Source of the DNA: an uncultured Pirellulaceae bacterium
GTDB lineage: Bacteria; Planctomycetota; Planctomycetia; Pirellulales; Pirellulaceae
Direction of reading: 5' to 3'
DNA length: 49,409 nucleotides
Assembly: GCA_905480545.1 (NCBI GenBank)
Contig: CAJQQR010000153.1
Location: 1 to 49,409 of the forward strand
The notes beneath the pieces are model-generated. The model was given only the letters and a program-made list of their open reading frames with translations, made no database searches and was not told where the DNA came from. The position numbers were made by a program, and so were the translations under genes. Numbering within the stretch: the first letter of the stretch is position 1; the number at the start of each line of letters is the position of its first letter. This document shows positions 9,727 to 18,692 of the stretch, one piece after another.

Positions 9727-11907
9727 CTATCGAATCGTGGTGAACTGAAACGCCTCGGCCATCATACGAAGCACTATCTGGAAAGGCGTTTTTTTACTTG
9801 CAAGAATTCGAGCCTTTGCCGGCGATCGATGCAAATAGCTGTTCATCATCTCACCGGTGCTTAATTCTCCCGTCGACCGATCCTCGCTGTCAGTTGCTTC
9901 CAATTTGGCAGAAACAAAAAACTGTTTTGCGTTTTCTGATGCACTATCATTTGGCATCCGACTCGATCGTAAGGCCTGCGATTGCCGCCCGGTCACACGG
10001 CAATTCAAGACCGTACCGATCGAACCGCTAGGTCGAATCCACACTTGTTGCCCAATCTGAACCTGATCAAACTTTTTTTCATTCACAAAAATCGTAATCT
10101 TCTTTTGGACATTTTCTCGGGCAAGGAAACAGACATTGTCACCTGCCAAAACTCGCCGTCCCAACTGCTTCCGGTCCAACAGAAAACCTTGTAGCGAATT
10201 TGAATTGTCAAGACTATTTGATTCCTCAGCATCTGGAACGCCAACAATTCGCCCCGCATAAGGCGCTCGAATACTAAAATCAGAGATGCGTCGATCTATT
10301 TTCAGTTTTTGTTTCTTCGCCGCTGCCAACTTGGCAGTCAACTCTGGAATTTTTGATGCAATACTTGGTTGGAAGGAGGCCTTAATACTCAACGTCGCCA
10401 GTGAAGATTCAATCTGCGTCACTCGGTTCATCACATCCAAACTTGCCAGTGAGAGATCGTCATCTTTCAAAATCGCGATTACCTCCTCTTTGGCGAGGCT
10501 TTTATCGGTTTCCGTTGTCCATACCAAAACGCCGCTTTCTGGTGCCGCAATCAATTGTCCATCACAACGTATCTCAGCATCGCAATAAATGTACGAGGGA
10601 ATCTTTACGAAAAAGAAAACAACCAAAAACGAAACCATTAGGGCGGCCAAAAGAATGGATCGGACCGGTCTCCACGAAAACTTGCTCCGATCTTGCGCAA
10701 TCGTTTTGACACTTTGATTTACCAACGCTGCGGCAAACGCAACGCAGCAGAGCAAACCAAAGCCGACCACAACCGCCGAGATCCCAAGCTGTTCCGAAAT
10801 CGAATACGAAAACCAAAAGAACCCCAAATAAACAAAACCTCGGTATACCTTTGACGCAAACCCATAACCAAGAATGGTTCGCGACTTAGAAATATTGGAT
10901 TTCGGAATCTGAAACATCAGTGACCGAAAAAAATTCCGAACCGCTAATTGCGACTTTCCGGACAAATTCTGAATTCCGACCACTTCAGAAAAAACATAGT
11001 ATCCATCAAATTTCATCAACGGATTGAGGTTGACCAAAATCGTAGAAATCGACGCGACGATGGAAATGTTCAAAAGAAAGTTTCGCATCAGCAATGAATC
11101 GCAATTCGCCCAAAGCAAGACTGCAATCGTTGCCAAGATCAACTCGAAGTACACACCTCCTAACATTACTATTGTTCGCTTCGATGTTTTCTCAATAATT
11201 CGCGCATCGGACACGTCGCAGTACAAACAAGGCGCGAAAAACAACAACATCAAACCGCCTTCATTGCAACTTGCTCCCATTCTTCTGCAAGCGACGGCAT
11301 GCCCAAATTCGTGAAAAATTTTTGTAATCGAAATTGCAATCAAAAAACCAATGGCGAAACGCGGTGTCTGAAAAGCAATTTGCAAATCATTCCAAGCGAC
11401 CCCGGCATTTTGAAATAACAATGCAATGGCATAAAAAAAAGCAATAAAAAAAACAACGAACGCGATTTTCGAAAACAGAAAACTAAAAACAGACTCAGCG
11501 ACGTCGAGGGGTTTCTTCAAATTAATCGCCGGCAAGCGGATCGAAAAAACACCTTGCAAGCGAGCGAATAAACTTTTGGGTTCACTTGTCCGCCTAGCTT
11601 TTAGCCTCCCACCAGATACGTTTTCAACCAGCAACTGATCATTGGAGGACTGAACCAAGAAGCCGACGAGATCCTTTTCCGAGATAACAGATGGCGCAAA
11701 CTCCTTTTCGAACTCACGTTTGACATCGACAAGGGTTCTTATTCCATCGAAACGCTTCAGTAACCAGCTTTGAAATTGGTTGAACCAATAATAATTGCGT
11801 TGAATTGGATCTTTTACGATCCAACCTTGTTCATCACCCATTGGGCGTTCAAAAAACAAGAGATCGCCGCGGATTTTTGGCGTGATGTTCGGCAAGTCCA
11901 TTTTCAA
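9727..11907 (-). CDS. Export locus A: M50 site-2-type metalloprotease with PqqD-like N-terminus and HlyD-like C-terminus
   Basis: A 726-residue membrane protein. Residues 1-100 look like a PqqD-type winged helix (WIVKDPIQRNYYWFNQFQSW, then LLKRFDGIRTLVDVKREFEK). Several membrane helices follow. The zinc motif HEFGH is near residue 200, and a second motif, NLNPLMKFDGYYVF, carries the probable third ligand Asp. After the last helix comes an adaptor-like half with lipoyl-type pattern AAPESGVLVWTTETDKSLAK, a short coiled coil and SIRAPYAGRIVGV. Family knowledge: M50 enzymes cut within membranes, and HlyD domains bridge to outer-membrane channels. Fusing both suggests a protease-exporter subunit. 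The start codon overlaps the upstream adaptor's stop by four bases (ATGA), so translation is coupled. The paralogue at 34777-37059 has the same architecture. Confidence 0.88.
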   Translation of the reverse strand: MKMDLPNITPKIRGDLLFFERPMGDEQGWIVKDPIQRNYYWFNQFQSWLLKRFDGIRTLVDVKREFEKEFAPSVISEKDLVGFLVQSSNDQLLVENVSGGRLKARRTSEPKSLFARLQGVFSIRLPAINLKKPLDVAESVFSFLFSKIAFVVFFIAFFYAIALLFQNAGVAWNDLQIAFQTPRFAIGFLIAISITKIFHEFGHAVACRRMGASCNEGGLMLLFFAPCLYCDVSDARIIEKTSKRTIVMLGGVYFELILATIAVLLWANCDSLLMRNFLLNISIVASISTILVNLNPLMKFDGYYVFSEVVGIQNLSGKSQLAVRNFFRSLMFQIPKSNISKSRTILGYGFASKVYRGFVYLGFFWFSYSISEQLGISAVVVGFGLLCCVAFAAALVNQSVKTIAQDRSKFSWRPVRSILLAALMVSFLVVFFFVKIPSYIYCDAEIRCDGQLIAAPESGVLVWTTETDKSLAKEEVIAILKDDDLSLASLDVMNRVTQIESSLATLSIKASFQPSIASKIPELTAKLAAAKKQKLKIDRRISDFSIRAPYAGRIVGVPDAEESNSLDNSNSLQGFLLDRKQLGRRVLAGDNVCFLARENVQKKITIFVNEKKFDQVQIGQQVWIRPSGSIGTVLNCRVTGRQSQALRSSRMPNDSASENAKQFFVSAKLEATDSEDRSTGELSTGEMMNSYLHRSPAKARILASKKTPFQIVLRMMAEAFQFTTIR

Positions 11908-12821
11908 TCCAATGATTTGTCGAATTGCACAACCATCTTTACAGGCAAACCAGGCCGAAACGCCAAATCTGAGTTATCGATTTCGGCAACGATTTTAACT
12001 CGTTTTTCCACTGGGTTGGCCTCCAACGAAACGAAGATTACTTTGCCTTTTTTCTGTATCTTGGGTTTGGAATCGTCCGTTGAATTGGGGGAGAGCGTCA
12101 CGATTACATCAGCCCCTTTTAGTTTGAGACTGGCTTGCTCGACCGGTATTTGTCCTTCAACTCTCAACACATTGATCTGGACGATTCGAGCAATTGTTTC
12201 GCCTGGCTTTACCCACTCACCGATTTGCTTTTCTACCCTAACCACCAATCCATCGGTGGGCGTCTTGATTTGAAATTTCGACAAATCATTTTGAATCTGC
12301 TCTTTTTCAATTCGACGCAACTTTTCGGTCAACTTATTAACTTCAAAATCGATTTCTGCTTTTTCGATTTCAAGCGTGCTTTTTTCAACAATGAGCTTCA
12401 AGCGATCGATTTCCGTTTCAGAAACCGCTAACTCAATTTCGTCATTTGCTTCAGTGGCACGTAGCAATTCTGTTTGACTCACTGCATGCGACTTTTCGGC
12501 AAACTTGACAATGGTATCGTCGCGAGATGCGCGCTCGGCAATTTCATGCTCGACCGCGACCTTTTCATATTTCATCTGTGCGTCGCGATCATCAATTTGT
12601 GCAACACGCTGCCCTTTCTGAACAAGATCGCCAATCTTGATTTCCACGGAACGAAGGACGCCTTCTTTTTCCGCGGGAATATTTGTCGTATCGACGACCT
12701 TGATTAATGCACGAGTCGCCTCGATTTCATCCGTTGCCGATACGCTCGAGCCAAATGAAATAAAAGATGCAGGCAACAGCATCGAAACAAGCAGTACAAT
12801 TCTTGTTGGGTGTCTTTTCAT
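11904..12821 (-). CDS. Export locus A: HlyD-family periplasmic adaptor
   Basis: The start at 12821 follows GGAAAT and gives a 305-residue protein with signal peptide MKRHPTRIVLLVSMLLPASF; a longer frame to 12917 overlaps the previous gene and has no such signal. The lipoyl half-motifs are VLRSVEIKIGDLVQKGQRVA and IKTPTDGLVVRVEKQIGEWV, separated by a long charged coiled coil (about residues 80-190). A beta-barrel region follows. Adaptors of this type are periplasmic and connect an inner-membrane component to a TolC-type channel. The gene lies 10 bases after the GAF-adaptor gene and overlaps the M50 gene, so the three are one operon. Confidence 0.9.
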   Translation of the reverse strand: MKRHPTRIVLLVSMLLPASFISFGSSVSATDEIEATRALIKVVDTTNIPAEKEGVLRSVEIKIGDLVQKGQRVAQIDDRDAQMKYEKVAVEHEIAERASRDDTIVKFAEKSHAVSQTELLRATEANDEIELAVSETEIDRLKLIVEKSTLEIEKAEIDFEVNKLTEKLRRIEKEQIQNDLSKFQIKTPTDGLVVRVEKQIGEWVKPGETIARIVQINVLRVEGQIPVEQASLKLKGADVIVTLSPNSTDDSKPKIQKKGKVIFVSLEANPVEKRVKIVAEIDNSDLAFRPGLPVKMVVQFDKSLD

Positions 12822-12831
12822 GATTTCCAGT

Positions 12832-14847
12832 TTAAAAATACTGATACTGCAATTGGCGAACCCCGCGATAGAACCACGAGTAAAATACCGAGGCGTTTTG
12901 GCCTTTGAATTTGGCATTCACTGATGCGCCCGTTTTGAAATCCGGTGAATCGCTTTTTTCAATCAACAAACGAAATGTTACGGTGTGCCGACTTGTTATT
13001 GAATCAAAAACAACCGACTCTGCTACCGAGTCAACCTTGGCCGAATAAGAAATGCTTGGCTTCGTTGCAACGACTACATTCGCATGAATCGCTGGCGACA
13101 GCTTACCGCCTTCGAAAAGATGCTCAACATCCATGTTGTCGACATGAATATCGGCAAACCAGATGTTACTTTCACCGACAATTTTCATGATAGGGTCACC
13201 CTTCTTCATCGGCCGACCGTCTAACGTCTCACTTGCATTCCAAGCAACCACAATTCCATCGATTGGGCTCTTGATGCTTAAAGACTCTTTACGATTTAGC
13301 AGTTGCGTCAATCGCATATTGTGATGTTCGATTCGTTTTTCAACCGATTTTATTTCACCACTCAGGGTAATCGAGTCGATTTGACTGGTTGCCGATTCAT
13401 TAACCTCAGCGGCAGCGAACGCCAGTTCAAGCGATTTGAGCAATTTCGTCTGGGTATCAATTTCGTCAACTTCTGTTTGGAGCAACAGATCAAGACTCTT
13501 CGACTCAAATTCAGCGAGCGATTCACCTTTTGAGACAGCCTGCCCATCGACAACCAAGAGACGAACCAACAGCCCCTCCTCCGGAGCAAACACGAGTCGC
13601 GTTGATTCTGGAACAAGCTCACCAGCAGCATAGACCACAATCCTACGCTCGAAAACAAACATGGCCGCTATGAGAAACACAACGATGGCAAACGCCAACA
13701 TTTTCGCCCAGGACCCCACAAATCCCAGTCCATAATCCCGAATACCGGTCAAGGTCCGACGGAACGGAATACGCGAAACCTCACGAGCATTTTGTAACGA
13801 GAAAGCGACCTGTGGTTCGATGAGTTCTACCGTTTCAAATAAACGGCTCTTGTCAAATTCAACAATGTCTTGCTCTATAAACAAGAAAAAGGAGCCATCT
13901 ATTTGGCGATCGTTGCTCGAAAACTTAGCCGCTGAACTTTCCGTTTGTGTTTCTAAACGAATGATCGAAACGCACCTTCCGGACGCTCCAGATGAATGCG
14001 AATTCGATTTTTCGATGTACTGGTTAACCAATTCTAAAGCATTTGACTGGTCCGTCGAACAGAAAATTTTTCCGTCAAATTTCCGGTCGATTTCGTTCAC
14101 AACGGATTCGATCGCCAAGACTTCATCAGTGCGACGGTTTACAGTTGCAGCGTTGGAAACCGCCAAAACTCGATTGCCTCGTCGCTTGCACTCCAGCACT
14201 ACTACACGTTGTGCGGAAAACAGGCTTCGCCCAAAGTTCGCGACCGTAATCGCGGTCTCATTTAGATCGACCGACTCTGACAGCGAATTTGCGAATTGAT
14301 GCAACTTCCCAAAAAACTTGTGTTTTTTTGAAAACAAACCGATTGCAAGTTTGTTTTCAAAGTCCGATAAAATCTCGGCGACGGCGTCAAACAAGCCTTG
14401 GAATAGAACACGGGATGAGGCACTAATTTTTTCAGACCACGCAACCGCCAGAATCATCTTCTGCTGCTGCGAATCGACTGGATAAAGCAGAACGGTCGAG
14501 TCGCAGGCGTTGGAGGTTCCATCCACCATTATCGATTCATTCCGTTCAAAAAACGAATCACACCAACTGGTGTCATGCGTATAAAGCGACCTTATGACAT
14601 CACGAATCGGATCGATGACACCGGTTGTCTCAATGGGCTCGATGGACCGACGGACCAGCTGGAACACCGAACCTGAATCCGCATCCACAACTTCTCCGAC
14701 CAAACCAAGTAGTTGCCTGTAAAAATCATGGCGTGGCCGATGTGATTTTTCCGCAGCCGATGCCAGCTTGGTCAACTCATCCAACAACCGATCGATCTGG
14801 TCAATCAAATCATTTGCGTTCGAGTTTTCGGCTGGCTGAATCATCAA
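12832..14847 (-). CDS. Export locus A: GAF-domain protein fused to HlyD-type adaptor
   Basis: A 671-residue fusion. Residues 1-350 are soluble and resemble one or two GAF sensor domains (EVVDADSGSVFQLVRRS and, later, FGRSLFSAQRVVVLECKRRG). One hydrophobic helix follows near residue 385 (WAKMLAFAIVVFLIAAMFVF). Then comes the adaptor: ELVPESTRLVFAPEEGLLVR, a coiled coil, and SIKSPIDGIVVAWNASETLD. The topology implies a cytosolic sensor linked through one helix to a periplasmic adaptor. It is the first gene of the three-gene operon and is transcribed divergently from the TolC-like gene. The sensed ligand is unknown. The counterpart in locus B (33218-34768) has a shorter sensor part. Confidence 0.85.
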   Translation of the reverse strand: MMIQPAENSNANDLIDQIDRLLDELTKLASAAEKSHRPRHDFYRQLLGLVGEVVDADSGSVFQLVRRSIEPIETTGVIDPIRDVIRSLYTHDTSWCDSFFERNESIMVDGTSNACDSTVLLYPVDSQQQKMILAVAWSEKISASSRVLFQGLFDAVAEILSDFENKLAIGLFSKKHKFFGKLHQFANSLSESVDLNETAITVANFGRSLFSAQRVVVLECKRRGNRVLAVSNAATVNRRTDEVLAIESVVNEIDRKFDGKIFCSTDQSNALELVNQYIEKSNSHSSGASGRCVSIIRLETQTESSAAKFSSNDRQIDGSFFLFIEQDIVEFDKSRLFETVELIEPQVAFSLQNAREVSRIPFRRTLTGIRDYGLGFVGSWAKMLAFAIVVFLIAAMFVFERRIVVYAAGELVPESTRLVFAPEEGLLVRLLVVDGQAVSKGESLAEFESKSLDLLLQTEVDEIDTQTKLLKSLELAFAAAEVNESATSQIDSITLSGEIKSVEKRIEHHNMRLTQLLNRKESLSIKSPIDGIVVAWNASETLDGRPMKKGDPIMKIVGESNIWFADIHVDNMDVEHLFEGGKLSPAIHANVVVATKPSISYSAKVDSVAESVVFDSITSRHTVTFRLLIEKSDSPDFKTGASVNAKFKGQNASVFYSWFYRGVRQLQYQYF

Positions 14848-15166
14848 GATACGTTTGCTAGCAATTTGCGTAACGTTTAAATCTTACGGCATCGCAATCT
14901 ATTGTGAGGAAAACCAACAAATTGTGAAGCAAAAACAGGCGAAAACGACGATCCGCCTATTTGATACTTGAGAATAGGCCGGCCAATGCATCGGCTGGGC
15001 AATATAGAGGGTTTGGAATGAAAAAGATTCAGAGGTGCTCTGGTTATCCCGATTTTATTGACAAAGCTGATCCTCAATGTGTATAAGCGTTCTTTTCCGA
15101 TCATCCCAATTGATTATGACAATTGTCAATTCAATAACAGCGATTCCTTTAGCCTTTCAAGATGGT
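14848..15166. other. Divergent promoter region between export operon A and its TolC-like gene
   Basis: This stretch of about 320 bases must carry promoters for both directions. No strong inverted repeat was recognised. An open frame in the TolC direction runs back to 15077, but the lipoprotein signal supports the later start. Confidence 0.3.
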
Positions 15167-17848
15167 ATGCGCTTTCGACAAAGCAAATTCTATTGCTTGT
15201 TAATGACGCCCCCTATTTTGGCATGCCTCGTTTCAATAATCGGTTGCACGTCAACCAAGAGCGGCCCAGCCGATACGAAGTCTTATTCAGCGTCTCACCG
15301 ATCGCTCTTTGAAAACATCCCCGGCAACGACTCAGCCTACCAGGCAAGCGAAGCGAAAACGTACGCAAATCAAAACGACAAGCTCGTGCAAAAATCATCG
15401 GGGTTACGCAGCAACGCTTCTGAAAAAGCAGATGGATTCAGCGATGCCTCATGGCGTCGAGGTTTGACAAACCAAGACTCGGCGCACGCCGACTCGGCGA
15501 TCGCTGGCTCGATGAACGCTGGCTCGATGAACGCAGATAACCACGACGAACCCGAGCAAAATTCGTCGGCGTTACACAACATCGCTTCCACAAGGGCAAA
15601 TGTGTTCAGCGATACCTCGAGCAGACAAGGATTCACAAACCACGGTACAAAAATCAAAAGTGAATTTCCCACCAACACTCAAGATTTAGTCTTGGAGCAG
15701 AATTTTATTGAGAAAGAATCGAATCGAATCCCAATCGGTGGAAAAAATGTCGCCGTTTCATTTATGCAGAAGTTGGAGCAAGAGCCGACCGATTCCCAAA
15801 GACCGCGGAAAGTTTCCCCGCAAGACACAATAATGCAATCCAGCGACCGGTTAGAAACAACAGAATTTGCCAATGCAAATGCAGTAACCTCCGGTCAAAT
15901 CACAATTCAATCCAACGGGCCGATGGATCTTCCCAACGGCAACTATTTGCCAGTGAGTTTGGATGAAGCGATTCGTATGGCCGTCGAAAACTCGGAAGTC
16001 ATTCGCGAGTTGGGAGGTAGCATTTTAACGGGCCCCGATGCAATCCAATCCATCTACAACCCAGCGATTACGCATTCCGACCCGATATTCGGCGAAGAAG
16101 CGGCCATTTCGCAGTTTGACGCGACATTTTCCAGTAGCCTATTTTTCGAGAAGAATGACCGCGATGTTAACAATCAGTTCCTGGGAACCAACGGTACGGT
16201 TTTGCAGGACCTTGGAAGCTTTCGAAACAGTATCGACAAGAAAACGGCGTACGGGACTTTACTGTCGCTCCGTTCAATCAGCGATTATGACTTTAACAAT
16301 GCGATCGGCAACCGCTTTGGGAACCCGAGTAGCAGTTGGTCCCAAATTCTAGAAGGCGAAGCAAGACAACCATTGCTTCGAGGACTTGGAGCAGGGATCA
16401 ATCGGATCGCTGGACCGGGGGCATCTGTCGGTGAGTTCAATGGGATTCGAGTCGCCATGCTTCGGACCGATGTCAGCGCGACGCAGTTCAAAATTGCCGT
16501 CCGAGATCTGGTCAGCAATGTTGAAAATGCCTACTGGGATTTGTATTACGCATATCGCGATTTAGAAGCCAAAAAAGCCGCTCGCGATAATGCCCTGAAA
16601 AGCTGGCAAGTGATTAAAACGTTGTCCAATGCCAAAAAAGAAGGGGGCGAGGCCGATAAAGAAGGACAAGCACGGGAACAATACTTCCGATTCGAATCTG
16701 ACGTTCAAGACGCGATGTATGGTCGCAAAACTGACGCGACTCGAACTCGAAACGGCAGCACGGGGGGCACATTTCGACCTACACCTGGAGTCCGAATCGC
16801 TGAACGAAGACTTCGAAGGATTATGGGTATCGATGTCAATGGCAACGAATTGCTTATGACGAATGATGAGCCATTAATCGTTTCTTATTCGTTCGATTGG
16901 GACAATCTCGTTGCGGATGCCGAATCGAACCGCGGCGAGTTAAAAATACGTAGCAAGAGAATTGAAGAGCTCAATTTACAATTGCTCGCTGCAAAAAATT
17001 CAGCATTGCCGCAGTTTGATGTTGTCGGACGCTATCGCTTTCGCGGATTCGGAAAAGATTTGGCGGGAAGCTCTCCAACGTTTCCAATTGGTGCATGGAA
17101 CGACTTGGTCGATGGTGATCATCAAGAGTGGCAAGCTGGTTTCGAATTCAATATGCCTTTCGGATTTCGCCAAGCGTATTCTGCAATTCAAAACATCAAC
17201 CAGAAATTGACTCGTGAAAAACAAATCCTCCACGAACAGAGACGCCAAATCGTCAATGACCTAAGCGATGCGGTGCAAGACCTCAAACGGTCATTCACCG
17301 TATATGAACTTCAATACAACCGCTTGCAAGGCGCGCTTGACCAACTGAAAGCTGTCGAGAAAACCAACGCCTTGAAGAAGGCTCCAATTAACCTCGTGCT
17401 CGAGGCACAACGCCGAGTCCTTGATGCTCAAACTCAGCTTTTTCGATCCAAGATTGAATACGTGCTCGCTCTTCGCAACGTGCATTTGGAAAAAGGAACA
17501 CTCCTGGAAAACAAGCAGATCGTGTTCTCGGATTCGACCGATCCAAACGGCATGATGATGAATCCAGTTAGCGAAACAATTTCCAAAAGCAATTCGATGA
17601 CTGAATCTTTCGTGATGCCCTTGGCTTCTGAACGCACCAGTTCAAACAAAAAGAATTCTCAACCGCTTTCCAGTGCCACGGTTTCAAACTCCTCTCTCGC
17701 GAGTCAACGAAGGCAAATTGGCGGATCTCAGAACTCGAATCGTACAAAACTCCCGGCCCAAATCCCCGGCTTTGGCATGGCAAGACCATCACCCACAACT
17801 GAAACAGATCGAACCGCACAGATGATTGGCGGCGACACGTACCGATAG
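15167..17848 (+). CDS. Export locus A: TolC-like outer-membrane channel lipoprotein with long N-terminal extension
   Basis: The start at 15167 gives signal and lipobox sequence ending SIIGC. The protein is 893 residues, about twice the usual TolC length. Residues 35-270 are a polar, low-complexity extension with an internal duplication (FSDASWRRGLTNQ and FSDTSSRQGFTNH). The OEP domain begins near residue 280 with YLPVSLDEAIRMAVENSEVI. The family's long helices are visible in RDLVSNVENAYWDLYYAYRD and in the final segment LVLEAQRRVLDAQTQLFRSK. The tail is Ser/Asn-rich. TolC-type proteins are trimeric outer-membrane channels; this one is divergent from, and probably works with, the adaptor/M50 operon. 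The extension may be periplasmic or surface-exposed, and its role is unknown. Confidence 0.9.
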   Translation: MRFRQSKFYCLLMTPPILACLVSIIGCTSTKSGPADTKSYSASHRSLFENIPGNDSAYQASEAKTYANQNDKLVQKSSGLRSNASEKADGFSDASWRRGLTNQDSAHADSAIAGSMNAGSMNADNHDEPEQNSSALHNIASTRANVFSDTSSRQGFTNHGTKIKSEFPTNTQDLVLEQNFIEKESNRIPIGGKNVAVSFMQKLEQEPTDSQRPRKVSPQDTIMQSSDRLETTEFANANAVTSGQITIQSNGPMDLPNGNYLPVSLDEAIRMAVENSEVIRELGGSILTGPDAIQSIYNPAITHSDPIFGEEAAISQFDATFSSSLFFEKNDRDVNNQFLGTNGTVLQDLGSFRNSIDKKTAYGTLLSLRSISDYDFNNAIGNRFGNPSSSWSQILEGEARQPLLRGLGAGINRIAGPGASVGEFNGIRVAMLRTDVSATQFKIAVRDLVSNVENAYWDLYYAYRDLEAKKAARDNALKSWQVIKTLSNAKKEGGEADKEGQAREQYFRFESDVQDAMYGRKTDATRTRNGSTGGTFRPTPGVRIAERRLRRIMGIDVNGNELLMTNDEPLIVSYSFDWDNLVADAESNRGELKIRSKRIEELNLQLLAAKNSALPQFDVVGRYRFRGFGKDLAGSSPTFPIGAWNDLVDGDHQEWQAGFEFNMPFGFRQAYSAIQNINQKLTREKQILHEQRRQIVNDLSDAVQDLKRSFTVYELQYNRLQGALDQLKAVEKTNALKKAPINLVLEAQRRVLDAQTQLFRSKIEYVLALRNVHLEKGTLLENKQIVFSDSTDPNGMMMNPVSETISKSNSMTESFVMPLASERTSSNKKNSQPLSSATVSNSSLASQRRQIGGSQNSNRTKLPAQIPGFGMARPSPTTETDRTAQMIGGDTYR
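15503..15532. repeat. 15-bp tandem duplication inside the TolC-like gene
   Basis: GCTGGCTCGATGAAC occurs twice in a row, encoding Ala-Gly-Ser-Met-Asn twice. It lies in the low-complexity N-terminal extension and keeps the frame. Confidence 0.9.
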
Positions 17849-17911
17849 CTGACGTGCAAACGGTGCGACACGACGCCCCATTCTGAAAACAAGACGTAAC
17901 CTTCTGACCAA

Positions 17912-18370
17912 CTACGGTTGATGAACGGACCAGAGGCTTTCTTCTTCATACGTCACACAATGCTTATCCAGTAACTCAAGGTATTCATCTTCAAACGATG
18001 CAGTTTCATGGTGCCGTGGTTGGTCAACAATAAATCGGCGAACTTTATCCAGCATCGAATAGCTGACCGTAAAAAATCCGATATCCAAATCAAGGTCCTC
18101 TTCATCGCTGAACACGATTTGATGGTGCAACCAACGAACCGCTTGCAAACGGATATTTTCCAACAGGTCGTGAATTGGTGTAAACGAATTGGTTTCCAGC
18201 AATACATGAAGGTGCTCGGAACAACCGCCAATTTCCACGATCGAGTTCCCGGAATTACGAATGAAGTCACCGACGCTGTCAAACAACGATTGGCAAATAT
18301 CCTCGCGTAAAAAAGCCATTCGACTGGGCGAATAAATCACAACATGATAAATCAATTTCGAATTTCGCAT
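17912..18370 (-). CDS. IS200-type (Y1/HUH) transposase-like protein lacking the catalytic tyrosine
   Basis: The start at 18370 follows GGGAAG at good spacing; the frame runs on to 18409. The protein is 152 residues, the full length for the family. The HUH metal site is intact as HLH at residues 53-55 (GGCSEHLHVLLE). The helix that normally carries the nucleophilic tyrosine reads VRRFIVDQPRHH, with Phe at residue 113 (codon 18034-18032). Family members have Tyr there, which forms the bond to DNA. The rest is well preserved, ending TYEEESLW. No clear terminal palindromes were found. It may be a dead element held by chance or a domesticated DNA-binding protein. It sits at the end of export locus A, facing the TolC-like gene. 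Confidence 0.85.
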   Translation of the reverse strand: MRNSKLIYHVVIYSPSRMAFLREDICQSLFDSVGDFIRNSGNSIVEIGGCSEHLHVLLETNSFTPIHDLLENIRLQAVRWLHHQIVFSDEEDLDLDIGFFTVSYSMLDKVRRFIVDQPRHHETASFEDEYLELLDKHCVTYEEESLWSVHQP

Positions 18371-18609
18371 TTTCTTCCCTGATTCTTTTCGTTGGTGAAT
18401 CGTGATCAAACATTAACGAGCACACAAATCATCGGCGCAGCGACTGACACGATAGGTCAAACGAAATCAGAAAAAATCATGCGAGCGTGAACTTATACGG
18501 TTTATACCGCCAATCACGACAGCCAAACAAATACAGAATGGGTTTTCGAATTCAATTCGTAACAAATCCCAAATCCCTTGCTTTCTCATCCTCGATCAAA
18601 ATATGTCGA

Positions 18610-18645
18610 CCGAGAAGCCTTGCTGCCGAGAAACCATGCTACCGA
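18610..18645. repeat. Degenerate 16-bp tandem repeat
   Basis: CCGAGAAGCCTTGCTG is followed directly by CCGAGAAACCATGCTA and then CCGA. It lies in the gap between the transposase-like gene and the M14 gene. The remainder of 18411-18692 shows no convincing gene. Confidence 0.7.
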
Positions 18646-18692
18646 CAACGCGGAATAGCTTGTGCTTTCCTCTGAAAAGGGGCGCCCCGTAC

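Noticed and set aside
17912..18692. Complete IS200 element with ends
   Set aside because: No convincing terminal hairpins or insertion site were found; only the transposase-like gene is supported.
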